From Asterella californica (taxonomy: Eukaryota; Streptophyta; Marchantiopsida; Marchantiales; Aytoniaceae), in contig JAYKYS010000004.1 of assembly GCA_036924285.1 (NCBI GenBank), forward strand, positions 22,042,001 to 22,106,000: DNA of 64,000 nt. The letters run 5' to 3'. The first letter of the stretch is position 1, and every line of letters starts with the position of its first letter. Shown here in pieces: positions 1 through 10,715 of this stretch. A program made the translations under genes and the position numbers. The notes beneath the pieces are model-generated. The model saw only the letters and a list, made by a program, of their open reading frames with translations, was not told where the DNA came from and did no database searches.

Positions 1-1137
1 TTTTGCTCTCCATATATTATCAAAAATATTATATATATTATATAAAAAATCATGATTAAGCTTCACCAAAAATCTAAATCTAAATTTAACTATGAGTGAC
101 CTTTACTAAGCCAATCAAGTCTTACCTTTTGCTACCATGATAATGACTTATTGTCACGGTACCAAAGAACAACTCGAGCTTACTTACTATAACATGCTAA
201 ATAAAGACACGATACTATATTCATACATAAGATATTTCAAACAGTCTTTCACGAACATTCCTGATATAAAAAGCATGAGATAAATTTCATCCTTACATAA
301 TGAGTCTTTACATTAGAACGAAAAGGTGAAAGTGAAGAGAGATCGTAGAGACATCAGATATGCCAAGATTTTAATTTAGGAACAATTTTCAATTGTTAAC
401 AATTAAAAGATAAACGAGATAAGGAGACAAGGCTCTCCTTGCTTACCTGCTTTTGTCTTGTTCTGAATTCTTCAAAATCGACGATTAGCTAAGCGAAAAT
501 GCATAGCAAAAAGGTTTTAACGGCTTTTTGGCTCTGGTGACTCGTACTCAATTCATTTCGTGCGAATCCAGTCTGAGATCGGGGCCTGAAATTCGTCGAA
601 ATTCTACTTGCCATAACGTTTTCTCGTTCTGTAGAATCTCAGGATGCTTTAAGGTGCAAATTCTCGTTAAGCGCCTACGTTCGGGCAGTTTCGCTTAAAA
701 CAGAAAAGCGAATGTATAGTAAAAGGTACTTTAGGCAGAAGCGCTGGGCAGGATTCCGGACTACAGTAATACGGTTGAGAAGTTTAATTGGGGTACCCAA
801 AATGCAAACGTTACCCTCCTTGTGATATCCGGGTGCACTCTGTACGCACTAGAAAATCAACTAAAGCACGCAATACTGCCCTTTACCTCCTACGATGACT
901 ACAATGAGTCATGCAAAGTTCCATGATTAGGAACATGGCATAACCAGACTAGTGATTAAGACCATTACCTGAGGTCTCATCACGATAAACTCCCCCGATT
1001 TTGCAGTAAAGCGAAGAACAAATATGAGGAGCATTTACGATCTTGTATGAAGCTTAAGCTGTTCAAGTTACTGTATCCCCATCGCTAATCTGTGAACTCC
1101 TCCTCAAACCTGCAGAAGAGAAGACTTTGATTCCAGC
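1..1137. other. 3' flank of the COMMD2-like gene, no gene recognised
   Basis: This stretch is AT-rich for its first 400 bases and more balanced afterwards. I find no conserved coding frame on either strand and no repeat shared with the rest of the window. The last 100 bases or so are probably 3' untranslated sequence of the minus-strand gene that ends at 1138. Confidence 0.5.
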
Positions 1138-1978
1138 TCATTTGAATAATCGCATTACACGATGGCCATGAGCACCACTCCGTGCCTCGGCGATCGCCAG
1201 TTCTAACTGCGAACATACCGTCTTCAGTGTTGCATACTTCGCCTCTATAAACGACACCGCAGTTTCATCATCCTGGTCATCCTTGTCCACTTTCTGCACA
1301 ACCACCGGTGGCCGTGTTCTCACGCTTAATACGAAGATAGGAGCCGATTGATGCCTTACGCTCCTGCTTGCGACCTGTAAAAAGGGCTGATAAGTCTGTT
1401 GCATAATTAAGTGTTCCAAAACATCGATCAGAGTGGATGTACTATCACTACAGAGAAAATAAAGAAGACAAATAGAGGCAACTCCCGTATAGACCGAGCC
1501 CGAAATAACCACTGTGCTGCATAACCTTAAGACCATTCCTGAAAGCTTAAACTTCCAAACTTACAACTTCATCGGCAGTCTGTCAAAGTGGAGGTGGGTT
1601 GCACGAAATTCAGTTGTAGATAAGACCCGGATGGACTTGCCTGCACATCTAGGCGCCAATCTACACTTCGATAAGTAGGCATACGTAATATTGCCACCGA
1701 AACATACTCTCGCATCTCTCCAACTCGCTCAACGAAGTAATCAGCCAGAGCTTGTCTCAGCGCCTCCCCATAACCCTGAATTGTCAGGAAGTCAACTAGC
1801 TGCTGATATGAAAGATTTGCTCGGGACGCCCTTGAGTAGATGTTAGAGACCGCAGATACGGCTTGCGACACTGCTTCCACTGTCGTTTGTAACTGCTTTG
1901 CTGCCTTTGCAAAACCTTTTGAAGGAGTCTCACCTTTCAAAATTCCTGTCACTGCCACCTTTGCGAACTCGTGCACGA
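1138..1978 (-). CDS. COMMD2: COMM domain-containing protein 2-like (partial; N-terminal exon not found)
   Basis: COMMD proteins form the ring of the Commander/CCC endosomal recycling complex, and COMMD2 is one of ten paralogues in animals. Two exons are readable on the minus strand, 1978-1641 and 1374-1138. The upstream exon begins after a pyrimidine-rich acceptor ending TTGTAG and carries the helical region, starting VVHEFAKVAV, followed by the COMM-domain start VDWRLDVQ. The downstream exon continues VASRSVRHQ and ends HRVMRLFK. The joined WRLDVQ-VASRSVR stretch and the RRVxRxxK-like terminus are what I remember of human COMMD2 (about 199 residues); the two exons give about 190. The intron 1640-1375 uses a GC donor (CAG|GCAAGT) and a TTTTTACAG acceptor, the only pair that keeps this match. 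About 10-25 N-terminal residues should lie in an exon upstream of 1978 that I could not place. The gene is divergent from the FANCE-like gene. Confidence 0.82.
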
Positions 1979-3877
1979 CTACAAGACAGACAGCATGGAA
2001 CCCAATCTTAGCGACAAGATAAGGACCAGAGTTTTGCGTTATTAGAAGATCTACAGTTCGACCCGCATCAGTGAAGGACTAAATTTTACGAGGAAATAAG
2101 GAAGCGAAAATCCGGCCTTTGTCAAGAAATCCATGAGCGCACTACACTTTTTATCAAACTAGAACGCGGAAAGTAATTGAAGATTAGCCAGCGCATGAGA
2201 TGTGACGACTTCCTAAGTCTCGGATCGGAAAAACTCAAAAAGCTGAACTCCGAAAGATGAACTTCACGCAGCATGCGGTACTGAAATGCTTAGCTCAATT
2301 ATGAATAAATATGCATCCACAGAAGTGCGGCCGCTGAAACCAGCTGGCCTGTTAGAACGACCAGTGCCATCAGCAGCAACGAGTAAACTCTATTTCCAAG
2401 TGAGGCCGTGAATATGATCGTTGCTGAACTGTGAGCGTGAGCTGCGAGTTCTTCTCTCTTGCTTATAAGGCGAAACTAATAAAGACTTGATCAACATTGG
2501 ACACTGGACACGGCCCACCTGAACTGGAAAATTTACGTGACTAGAAATACACCAATTTGTGTACCAACTCCTGGTGGATTCGTCCCACATAGACGCAAAG
2601 ATTGATCGATGTGAGTACAAAAATCATTCCTGGACAGAATATAAGCAAACCTGTTGGTGGAACAGCTGACAAAAGTGGAGGAGGAGGCTGCACAACAGCG
2701 CGTCGGTGTGACATGGTGTATGAAGAAAGACGAACTCCTTTGAGGAGTATTCAGAGGCCTGTCTGGTGCAAAAGAACACCAGGCAGACATTATCTCCTAC
2801 ACCTCGACAATACATGCACCGATCCAGCAGTGCTTTCCGCCTGAATCCCACCAGTCACAGACGGAAGTTTCTCAGAGGAGCGATCAAGCTCATTTTGCTT
2901 GCCAATTAGGGCAGTCGAAGCCATTGAAGCTAAAAGTACTTAGAGGAAGATAAAAGCACAAAAGCGGAAAAAGAACTGCGAATGAAGTAGTAACTACAGA
3001 CGATTACAACCTACAGGCACGCATAATTACATACATGAAGCTCGGAACTCCGAGCTCAAGTCAGTTCTCGAGAAGTTGCAACATTTAGAACCAAGCAAAA
3101 CTCTTGCTGAGTTCCAAACATACAAACAGACGTGGAGAATCGAAGCTTAACAATTTGATCTCACTTACAAAAGCGAATTCAAGGTGAGCGCATCCTCAGC
3201 GCAGTGTCATTGCAAGTCTGATCAGCAACGGATGACGCGTCCCATCATCGTCAGACAGACAGATCGCGAGAGCCCTTCAGCCGTCTCCTTCCAACTCCGA
3301 CACTCCAAACGTGAGTGCGGTATAACGGGCCTCGTATAGTCATGGTCTTGATTGACGTGGTCGGAGCAACGCCTAACCATGTAACTCATAGATCTTTACC
3401 TGCTGAACCCCGCTGCCCTTCATGATCACCTGCTGCAGGAAGTCATCTGAAGTTATTTGTCTACGGTAAACAGCACACTTCGATAATGGCGTCCGCCGTC
3501 TCTAGAGTCTAAACTCGAGAGCAAGGAGAGCGGAAAAACAAGACCACCGAGGAAACCACACGAGAGAACATGCGAACAAACAAACCGTTGTTTCTTGACC
3601 GTACTATTGCAAATTGGCGAGTCGACAGGAAAGTAAGTGCGAGATCTTCCCGCATCCGAGATATTTCCGTAGCGAAGTTGCGGATTTCGTCTAGATGCAG
3701 GGAAGTATCGATGCGTCGATGGGATTTGCGCCCTACACTCGTTACGGCTGGATTTTCGAAATGTAGGAGAAAGGAAGGAGGAGGAGATGTTGTAGGTCTG
3801 AACGATGGGCTGTAGCTGGTAGTCGGCATCATCGTCGTGATTGAGAAGAGGGGCAATGCCATCGGTGGAAACTGTCA
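1979..3877. promoter_or_regulatory. Intergenic region between two divergent genes; should hold both promoters
   Basis: The COMMD2-like gene reads leftwards from here and the FANCE-like gene reads rightwards from 3878. The missing first COMMD2 exon, both 5' untranslated regions and both promoters must lie in this 1.9 kb. I see no clear TATA box for either gene. A small plus-strand frame at 3570-3815 lies ahead of the FANCE start and could be an upstream ORF, but nothing supports its translation. Confidence 0.5.
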
Positions 3878-6404
3878 ATGCGCTCAGCCGATGAACGTGC
3901 CCAAGCAGGAACTTCCAGGTTGTCCGAGGTGTCTCAGTGTCGAAGGGGGGAGTGGGAAGAGCTGTTGCAGATTCTAAAGCTTGCAGACTCACCGGTTGGA
4001 GAAGCTGTTCACTGGATTGAATCTCGCGGATATGGGGCGCGTTTCGGGGCACAAGGAAAGAAGGACATGGAGGGGAAGAGACGAAAGGTGTGTGAACTAT
4101 GGCGCTTTGTGCCAGACCTGCTTGCTTCGGAGGTTGTATACGTTGAGGAAGAGGAGGAGACGAAACGAACAGGAAGCATGGGCAAGTAAGTCGGGTTTCT
4201 AAGCTTGAAGGCAACCTACAATCTTTTCCGTTTCCTTCTTAGTAAATTTAGACATCATATGGCAAGCGAACCTGAATGATGCCAAGTAGTAGAGGTTTTC
4301 AACCAACGTTTGTCGTTCAGTTCAGAGGCTAAGCAATGATCTGGGTTTTGGTGTCCTCAAGGACTCTACTTGCGGGGAACATTTCTTTGGTGTTGATCTT
4401 AAGCATTTTTACACGCAAACAACGATAGACAGGAATCAAGTTGTCGTCGAAGCCGTGGCGATTTTTTCTCATCGTTAGTAGCAGTGTTGTACATCTGTGT
4501 GTCTCAGTGCCAGCTCGACCTGGTGACCAGCTCTTGATCCGAGATGGAACGCCATAAGTATCAACTGCATGCTTGACTCAACATGCCGGGCGTTGGGTCA
4601 TTGCACTTGTTTGTTCATTTGTTGAGAAATCTTTGCGTTGTTTCGGGCTCTAACACCTCAAACCTTTACCTCTGTTTACTGTCATTCGTGACGATCCTTT
4701 GATTCTCGGATTCAGCCCTAGGACTAGCAGTAGCTCTGTGCCAGGTTGCCGTTAGAACAGTAAAACGAGTGAAAAATGCAACAAGTTGAGGTCCTTGACA
4801 TGTTTTCCGGTTTTCATCTGGGTGACAGCTGTATCTGGATGCAGACACTCCCGAATGTAGTACAAACCAACGTCCTCACGTTTCTGAACGTGGAGCATAG
4901 TCATTTTCGTTCGAAGGACTTGGAAGCTTTGGCTCGTCGCATCCTCCACTGTCCTATGGAGGTGGATTTTTGGGTTTTCCAGGCGGCAAAGGCTCTCTTA
5001 CACACGTCTTCGCCGAACAATGAACTTTATTTGCCAAAGTCTTCAGGAGGTAAATGGACGAGGACCCCGATTGGCCTATAACTAAGTAGGCCGATTAGGC
5101 CATTAAGAACTGTTATATCGAATTTTCAACTAGAGGTTGCCTCCATGATCCTGATGGCCTGCATTATTGACTCTGCAGAGGAACAGCTTTTGGGGTTACA
5201 AGATGCTGAACTGGCAGATTATAGTAAGCTACCGGAGTGGCTTGACAGGTGCAGGAAAGAATCTAGTCCCATGTTTTCCTGGTTACCTTTGGCCCAATCT
5301 GGTCACTCGGAGGAAGAGCCACAAGACGTTCATGGTCATATGAACCATCTTTCTGGAACTTGCGAGTCCTCTCAGCCAGATCCTGAAGTTGTCATTATGG
5401 AGGGTCAGCGTGTTCAACAGCTGATGGGGGATCCGTCAGAATGTGAGAGGGGAGCTGCTTGGCCGCTAGGAAGGCACAAGGAAGAGCTTACGGTGGACGA
5501 GAAGTACACCTTAGAGACAGAGATTATAAAGACTGATAGGAAGAGGGTTGACCTCTCGGAAGAAGGGGATGAGTTAAATCAAGGCGATGAAGTGGTCGAT
5601 GAAGAGGATGACAAGACCCTGAAGGCTGCTCTTGGCGAAGACCTGTATTTACAAGCGTTGTCATTGGGACGAGCCTTACGTTCTCCTCCAGAACCGGGAC
5701 TAGCTGAAGGAATAAAACTTGTTCGGTCAACTTCAAAGTTTGCCTCATTTCTGTCTGTTGCTCGACCGTGGGAAGTCGATGACGAGGTTACACTTATACT
5801 GGTTCGGAGTCTCCTGGTGGAGGAAGATGGTTATGCCTGGTCAACGCAAGTTTTGCAGTCTATCATCTTACCCAAGCTATTCGCCCTGGAAAAGCCGGCC
5901 TCGCGAATACTTACTGCTGCTGTGACTCAAGCTGGGAAGATTCATCCGAGGGCAATCATGGACTCGGTGATGTTTCCTCTGATCTGCTCGAAGGACGGAG
6001 CCTCCAGCGTTCAGTGCGAACTTCTGAATCGCATAGTGAAGGACTGTCTGCCTGAAGACTTGGTTCTCTCTTTGCTCCAAAAGATGTTCCTTTCATGTGC
6101 AGATAGAAATCAGTGCAGTTCAAGCATGTCTTGGAAGTGGACAGAAGGCATGGTCGGCGTGGTCCAGAACCTACTGAGCTACAAAGTAAATCTAGACGAG
6201 CAGTCCGTCGCCTGTTTAGTACAAGCTCTCGATGTCGCTGTTACAGAATTTTCAAAGTCTTTGAAGTTTGGAAATTTGCTTCTGAACTTGGTCACGAAAC
6301 ACGGGTCAAGACTGAAGTCGCACAAGGCACGATTGCACCAGGTTGTTGATAAGAGTCAAACCTTCTTAACTAAATCAGTGCAGACGAAGTTGGCAGCGGT
6401 GTGA
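3878..6404 (+). CDS. FANCE: Fanconi anaemia group E (FANCE)-like protein
   Basis: FANCE is a subunit of the nuclear Fanconi core complex; it binds FANCD2 and supports its monoubiquitination during DNA crosslink repair. Three exons join in phase: 3878-4185, 4829-5049 and 5134-6404, giving 599 codons. Introns 4186-4828 (GTAAGT...GACAG) and 5050-5133 (GTAAAT...ACTAG) are GT-AG. The N-terminal exon reads GEWEELLQIL and ends in an acidic stretch. The second exon has MQTLPNVVQTNVLTFL, matching the leucine-rich segment I recall from plant FANCE. After a charged acidic linker (about residues 190-330), the C-terminal region of roughly 260 residues is a helical repeat array (for example RILTAAVTQAGKIHPRA and LLLNLVTKHG), as in the FANCE C-terminal domain. 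ATG 3878 is the first in-frame ATG next to conserved sequence. FANCE diverges fast, so the call rests on several short matches rather than a catalytic motif. Confidence 0.8.
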
Positions 6405-6964
6405 ACCTACCACAAGGTTTGTGTTGCACCGCTGTAAAGGCAATATCACAAGTTGTCTGGTATGTGTTCGACTGTTTACACGGTGTTAAGGCTCTGCGCC
6501 ACTCTAGCTTGTTGGTTACGACTGCGTTAAATGACCTTTCTGGATGCCCGTCTGCCCAAATAGGTTGGGTACGTTCTTTGTACCGTACTTGTTCCAGTTC
6601 TGAAGTTATTCTGGTACTGTGGGGAAACCACTACAATTGTAAAGGTCACCAACTCAGTTGTACGCTTGCAGATTATAATCGTAGTCGAAGCCGAACGGGA
6701 CCAGGTACAGTACCTCAGCAGCGGGCAGTCATGGTGGGTATCAGGTCAATAAGGAAGGCACAGACGGATATCCGTAACTGAAGAGATAAGTCAAAGGGAA
6801 TATAGTTGGCAGCATCTGTCACAAAACCAGATCTCCGTTAGATAATACCATTGGCTGGAGGCTACCATTCTGAAGGACGCAAGTAACGCTGGTAGGGTTC
6901 CGGAATGTGGAGACCGGATGAGATGAGGGAATTTGGGTTTGCTCATGGAATTCCTTTTATTTAT
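6405..6964. other. 3' flank of the FANCE-like gene
   Basis: An open frame overlaps the FANCE stop and runs to 6781, but it starts at a GTG inside the last codons and has no recognisable domain. I read this interval as 3' untranslated and intergenic sequence. Confidence 0.5.
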
Positions 6965-7020
6965 TTATGTTTGATTTTTGTTTTACAGCCTCTTTTCGCT
7001 GTGGGGCTTTCTGCAGCCGG
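6965..7020 (-). mobile_element. SINE-like element, 3' fragment (copy 1)
   Basis: Read on the minus strand, this fragment contains CGGCTGCAGAAAGCC, then CACAGCGAAAAGAGG, then an A-rich tail with AAACAAAAATCAAACA. The same block in the same order ends the elements at 7225-7406 and 45590-45735. The 5' part is missing or too diverged to align, so this looks like a 5'-truncated insertion. Confidence 0.6.
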
Positions 7021-7204
7021 GTTTGCTCGTCGGGTGTAAGTTTCAAAACGAATCAGTAACCAAAATTCGCATAATATCATAATAGGTTTAACTAAAGTCA
7101 AGAAAGCTTGTACAATATATGTTTGTAATCGAAACGAGCGGTTCGGTACAAAAGAAAATTCATTCCACGTGGCTAAGGGTATCCGGAAGGTAGCGGGTGA
7201 AAAA

Positions 7205-7426
7205 CTAAACATCGTCAGATTTACAAACAACATAGCCAACAAGCTATTGCTTGTTGGCTACCCCATCCGCCTGTAGCCCAGGCGCCGTGGGGTCGAGTCC
7301 TCCTCGCGGGGGAACTTATGCTGTGCAAGGGCAGCAGCATACAGCTGCTCAAAGCCCCGCAGCGAAAAGAAAAGAGGCCTATAAACGAATCCAAACAAAA
7401 AATATCCTAAACATCGTCACATTTAC
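7205..7426 (+). repeat. 20-bp target-site duplication flanking SINE copy 2
   Basis: The 20 bases at 7205-7224 (starting CTAAACATCGTCA) recur at 7407-7426 with one mismatch, G to C at the fourteenth base. The element lies exactly between them. A duplication of this length, next to an A-rich 3' end, is what LINE-driven retroposition leaves. Confidence 0.85.
7225..7406 (+). mobile_element. tRNA-derived SINE-like element (copy 2, complete)
   Basis: This 182-bp element is bounded by the 20-bp duplication. Its head folds into a hairpin with 12-bp perfect arms (TAGCCAACAAGC at 7233-7244 and its complement at 7249-7260, loop TATT). Next comes a possible pol III B box, GGGTCGAGTCC at about 7291, matching 9 of 11 positions of GGTTCGAATCC. 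The 3' body has CAGCTGCTCAAAGCC, GCAGCGAAAAG and AGAGGCC and ends in an A-rich tail. The A box is not convincing. The family match rests on the shared 3' body with copies 1 and 3. Confidence 0.72.
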
Positions 7427-7598
7427 CGGACTACTTGAAAACCAACCTTATATTTCGATTGAGATGGAACGAAGAGGCGAGCGAGAGATATTGTGAGCAA
7501 GAACCTCGTGCGCGTGAACAAGATTTCAATCAAGTGGATTACTTCCTAATTTGAAAGGAAGTGCTCAACTGAGCAACGAAGGACTACTAACCAAACCT

Positions 7599-7710
7599 AA
7601 CCAAACTAGGTTAAGTGCAAGATCCGAGCTTGGTTCCTAACCAAACCAGGTTAAGTGCAAGATCCGAGCTTAACCTAGCGGGTAACTGATTAACCTAGCG
7701 GGTAACTGAT
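7599..7710 (+). repeat. Two adjacent short tandem duplications
   Basis: A 33-bp stretch beginning AACCAAAC and containing AGGTTAAGTGCAAGATCCG occurs at 7599-7631 and again at 7639-7671, a 40-bp period. Directly after it, the 20-bp unit TAACCTAGCGGGTAACTGAT is repeated head to tail at 7671-7690 and 7691-7710. A TATAAATAG sequence follows at about 7730. Confidence 0.85.
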
Positions 7711-7806
7711 TAAGAAACATTTTTTACGTATAAATAGCTTGTAAAGCGAAATTCATTTCCTCCAACATGCACTTCTTCCGCTATATGTCAATCGGCGCTA
7801 GTCGTC

Positions 7807-8395
7807 TCAAGTATCTTCCTGATCTTCCCTAGCAACATCTTTTGATTCCTCTGATGGGTGATCCTCATCAACAATCATCTGCTCTCCTTCTAAGAATGCG
7901 TCCAACTTGACAGATCCTTCTCGCCTCTTGAATAACTTAACTTGCTTACCAGCAAAAGACAGCTTCAACTCAATATCGTCCAGTTCACACAGAGAATAAG
8001 TAGCATTTGCACACACCTCCAGAACAATGTAAGGTCCAAGCCAACGCCTTGAAACTTCGTATTATAAAATGTTGATTCTCGAGAGTTTTGTTATAAACTA
8101 AAACTCAATCATTACACAAATCTGCTTTGGTCGCAACTTGTACGTCTTGTTAAAACGACCATTTTTCTTCAATCGGGCCATCTTCAACTTCGCATGTACA
8201 TTTGCAAGATCTTCCTCTCTTTGCTCTAATTGCTTGATATGTCATGCTAAAAGTGAAGTACAATCCATCACATCCTCTCATTGCAAGATAGCACACGTAA
8301 CATCAACTAATAGACATGTATCTCATAGTGGTACAACGCGTCGTCTTGTCAGCCCATAGAGCAAATAGAAGCAACATTGATCACTCTCTATGTCT
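7807..8395 (-). pseudogene. Family 1 gypsy integrase C-terminus, diverged remnant
   Basis: Read on the minus strand, the frame ending at 7807 gives NATYSLCELD...KQVKLFKRREGS and an acidic tail, matching the integrase tails at 13891-14124, 17800-17945 and 46553-46843. Homology to those copies continues to about 8395 with several indels and stops. It is the most diverged family 1 fragment in the window and has no recognisable LTR next to it. Its 3' side abuts an oppositely oriented chromovirus remnant. Confidence 0.75.
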
Positions 8396-8429
8396 ATCTT
8401 TCATTGTTGACACAGATTTTGTGAACTAT

Positions 8430-9859
8430 GTATCTTAAAGAGTCCGACTTGGAGAGACGAATATGTGAAAGTTACATGAGTGCTGACCAGACAAAGGAGT
8501 ACCTGAAACAGCTCAAGCGAGGAGTGAAGTTGCAGGACATGCACAGTTTATATGAGACAAAGAAAACTTAGGACTAAGTTGCTCAAAGAGTGTCATGATG
8601 CATCCTTATCAAACCATAAAAGAGAAAAGTCCACTTTAGCAGTAATAGCTAAAAAATTTATTGACACCACATGAAAGATGATGTTGTCCACTTTGTAAAA
8701 ACATGCGTAACCTATCAGGCGAAGCGAGTTTCTTATGAGAAGAAACAAGGGTTGCTTCATCCTTTGTCCATTCCAGCCAAACTTTGGAAAGCATCAGCAT
8801 GGACTTCATTTACATCTCTGTCTGACTCAAACGGATACAACATCATCTTTGTGATAATTGACCAATTTAGCAAACTCGCAAAGTTTACCCAGACCTTGGA
8901 TACGGCAATGACGTTCACTACTTTTTGATTGTTCCTAGATACTTGGTGGCGTTCACATGGGTTACATAGGAGTATTATTTCAGATCGAAACTCTAATTTC
9001 ACAAGTGTCTTTTGGACACACTTGTTTTAATAGTTGAGGACTAAGTTAAAATTTAGTACCGCTTTTCATCTCGAAATGGATGGACAAACGGAACGAGTTA
9101 ACTCGCTTCTGAATCAATACTTGAGGAATTATGTGATCGCGGATCAAAGTGATTGCTGGCTTGTTTGTGGACTCGCTCAGTCTTGCAGAGTATTGCTACA
9201 ACTCCACGAAGTATTCATCAACCGGCGAATCATCTTTCTTGCTGGCTTACGGACGTGAATCAAGGTTTAATCCTTGCAAGGAGTTCTACATCGACACGAT
9301 CAAAAACACGATCAGCTGAAGAGTTGGTGACAGACAGAACAAGTAAAAATGAACCTCGAGAAGACACAGGACCGTTACACAAAGTAGGTAAACAAGCATC
9401 GACGACAAGTGAAGTTTCAAGTGGACGAAGAAGTATGGTTGAGTATAAAGAACTTCACCCTTCCAGAAGAAATTTCGACGAAAGTTCTCATCAGAGTTCA
9501 CGAGATCTTTTGTCATCGTCAGGAATTCGCACAAAGATGTCTATACTTTAGATCTTCCTCTCGAGTGGCAGTTGCATCCGACCTTCTATGTTTCTTTATT
9601 AAAGAAGTATTTCAAAGATGATTTGCGACCGGAGCGCAAACATGTTCTCAGACCTCAACTTGATGTCGTGCAAAGTGAAACAAAATACGAGGTGGAGATC
9701 ATTTTGTGATCGCAGAGCAAATCCAACCGAACGGAGTATTTGATCCAATGCTGTGGATATCATTTGAAAGAAGCAACTTCGGTGCTAGAGGACGATCTGG
9801 AACATGCAAGCGTAGTATTGGACCTCTTCAAACGACGACAAGGACAACAAGGACATTAG
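8430..9859 (+). pseudogene. Ty3/gypsy chromovirus integrase with chromodomain, decayed
   Basis: The order on the plus strand is that of a chromovirus pol 3' end. The zinc-binding segment comes first (ECHDA and CVTYQ, where the second Cys of the usual CxxC is Tyr). Catalytic-core pieces follow (FVIIDQFSKLAKF, then STAFHLEMDGQTERVN at about 9055). The C-terminal domain reads LPLEWQLHPTFYVSLLKKYF at about 9556-9615. A chromodomain follows at about 9717-9856 (EYLIQCCGYHLKEAT...DLEHASVVLDLF), ending at a TAG (9857-9859). At least four frame changes or stops separate these pieces. In chromoviruses the chromodomain directs integration to heterochromatin. No RT, protease or LTR is recognisable here. 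Confidence 0.85.
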
Positions 9860-10424
9860 CAAGATGAGACATCTCTTTCAAGCGAGGAGTGAAGACGTGG
9901 CAAACCGTACGAGTAGCAACTTGATGTGATTTGGACCGATGGACTTTGTAGCTTTGACTCATATTTTGTAGAAATAAAGAATTTGTTTCTTGGAAATTTT
10001 CTAAGTGTATTGGTAGTGCATGGCTATGACTAGTTCTGATCAGATTAGGATGTTGTCTAGAAAAGAACGAAACACACTCAAAAGAAGCGAACTGGTTTGG
10101 ATAAGCATCTACATCAAGACTTAGGTTTGCCGTAGCGTTGGCAAAGCAAGTGTGAATGGTTTACACTTGTCTTGGGACTTGGGATGATCTTTGTAGTGAC
10201 GCATGATTTCTCCTTTTGCCCATTTAGTATACAAGAGGATATCGTTCCCACAGAGGATTTGCACAAGTATCGCTGCTCTAAGTTCTAAGATCTGTTCAAA
10301 CACACAAACACACGGGTTTTATCTAGAAATCCCGTCTTCTCACAAAACCACACGGCTTCCAGACCCTTCAGAAGGTGCTCTGGACCTAAACAAATAACTA
10401 CCGTCTAAAATATCACACACTTAT
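9860..10424. other. No gene; possible remnant of the chromovirus 3' LTR
   Basis: A purine-rich run, GCGAGGAGTGAAGACG at about 9879, follows the chromodomain stop and could be a decayed polypurine tract. AATAAAG occurs at about 9973. I cannot find a second copy of this sequence in the window, so an LTR cannot be confirmed. Confidence 0.3.
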
Positions 10425-10715
10425 CTACAAGGAAGCTCGGGAAGACGCGTCCTGCTTCCAGATCACTTCTTCCAGTCTTCTCAACACGGTCTTCCCGAAG
10501 TAATTCTCGACTTCTGGAGGTTTAACTCGGCTTCTCACACCTCCAGAAGACTGCTCCTGCTTCGTAGAAGTCGAACTAGCAACGTCTGTCACACATTGCT
10601 CTTCCAAGTCCCAACGGGTTAGATCAATCACAGGATGTATGCCCCCTGTAGCCTTCCCAGGCTTCTGCCTACAGAAACGATATTCCTGCAGCACTACAAC
10701 GACATTCACCTTCAC
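10425..10715 (-). pseudogene. GAAGAC-rich transposon open frame, unknown product
   Basis: A 96-residue minus-strand frame lies in sequence dense in GAAGAC/GTCTTC and GAAGAG, the same base signature as the family 2 elements and the gag-like frames at 24655-26369. No domain is recognised. I place it in a retroelement because of this composition and because it continues, with breaks, the minus-strand block that begins at 12378. Confidence 0.4.

Noticed and set aside
3394..3450. Candidate COMMD2 first exon ending at a CAG|GTAAAG donor on the minus strand
   Set aside because: The donor looks good, but the frame that would join in phase to 1978 has a stop just upstream. I could not choose an acceptor or start.
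3453..4214. 253-codon minus-strand open frame
   Set aside because: It lies antisense to the first FANCE exon and its flank, has low-complexity Ser/Pro sequence and no domain. The plus-strand exon joins in phase to conserved sequence.
6401..6781. 126-codon plus-strand frame overlapping the FANCE stop
   Set aside because: It starts at GTG within the last FANCE codons and has no domain. It is best read as 3' untranslated sequence.
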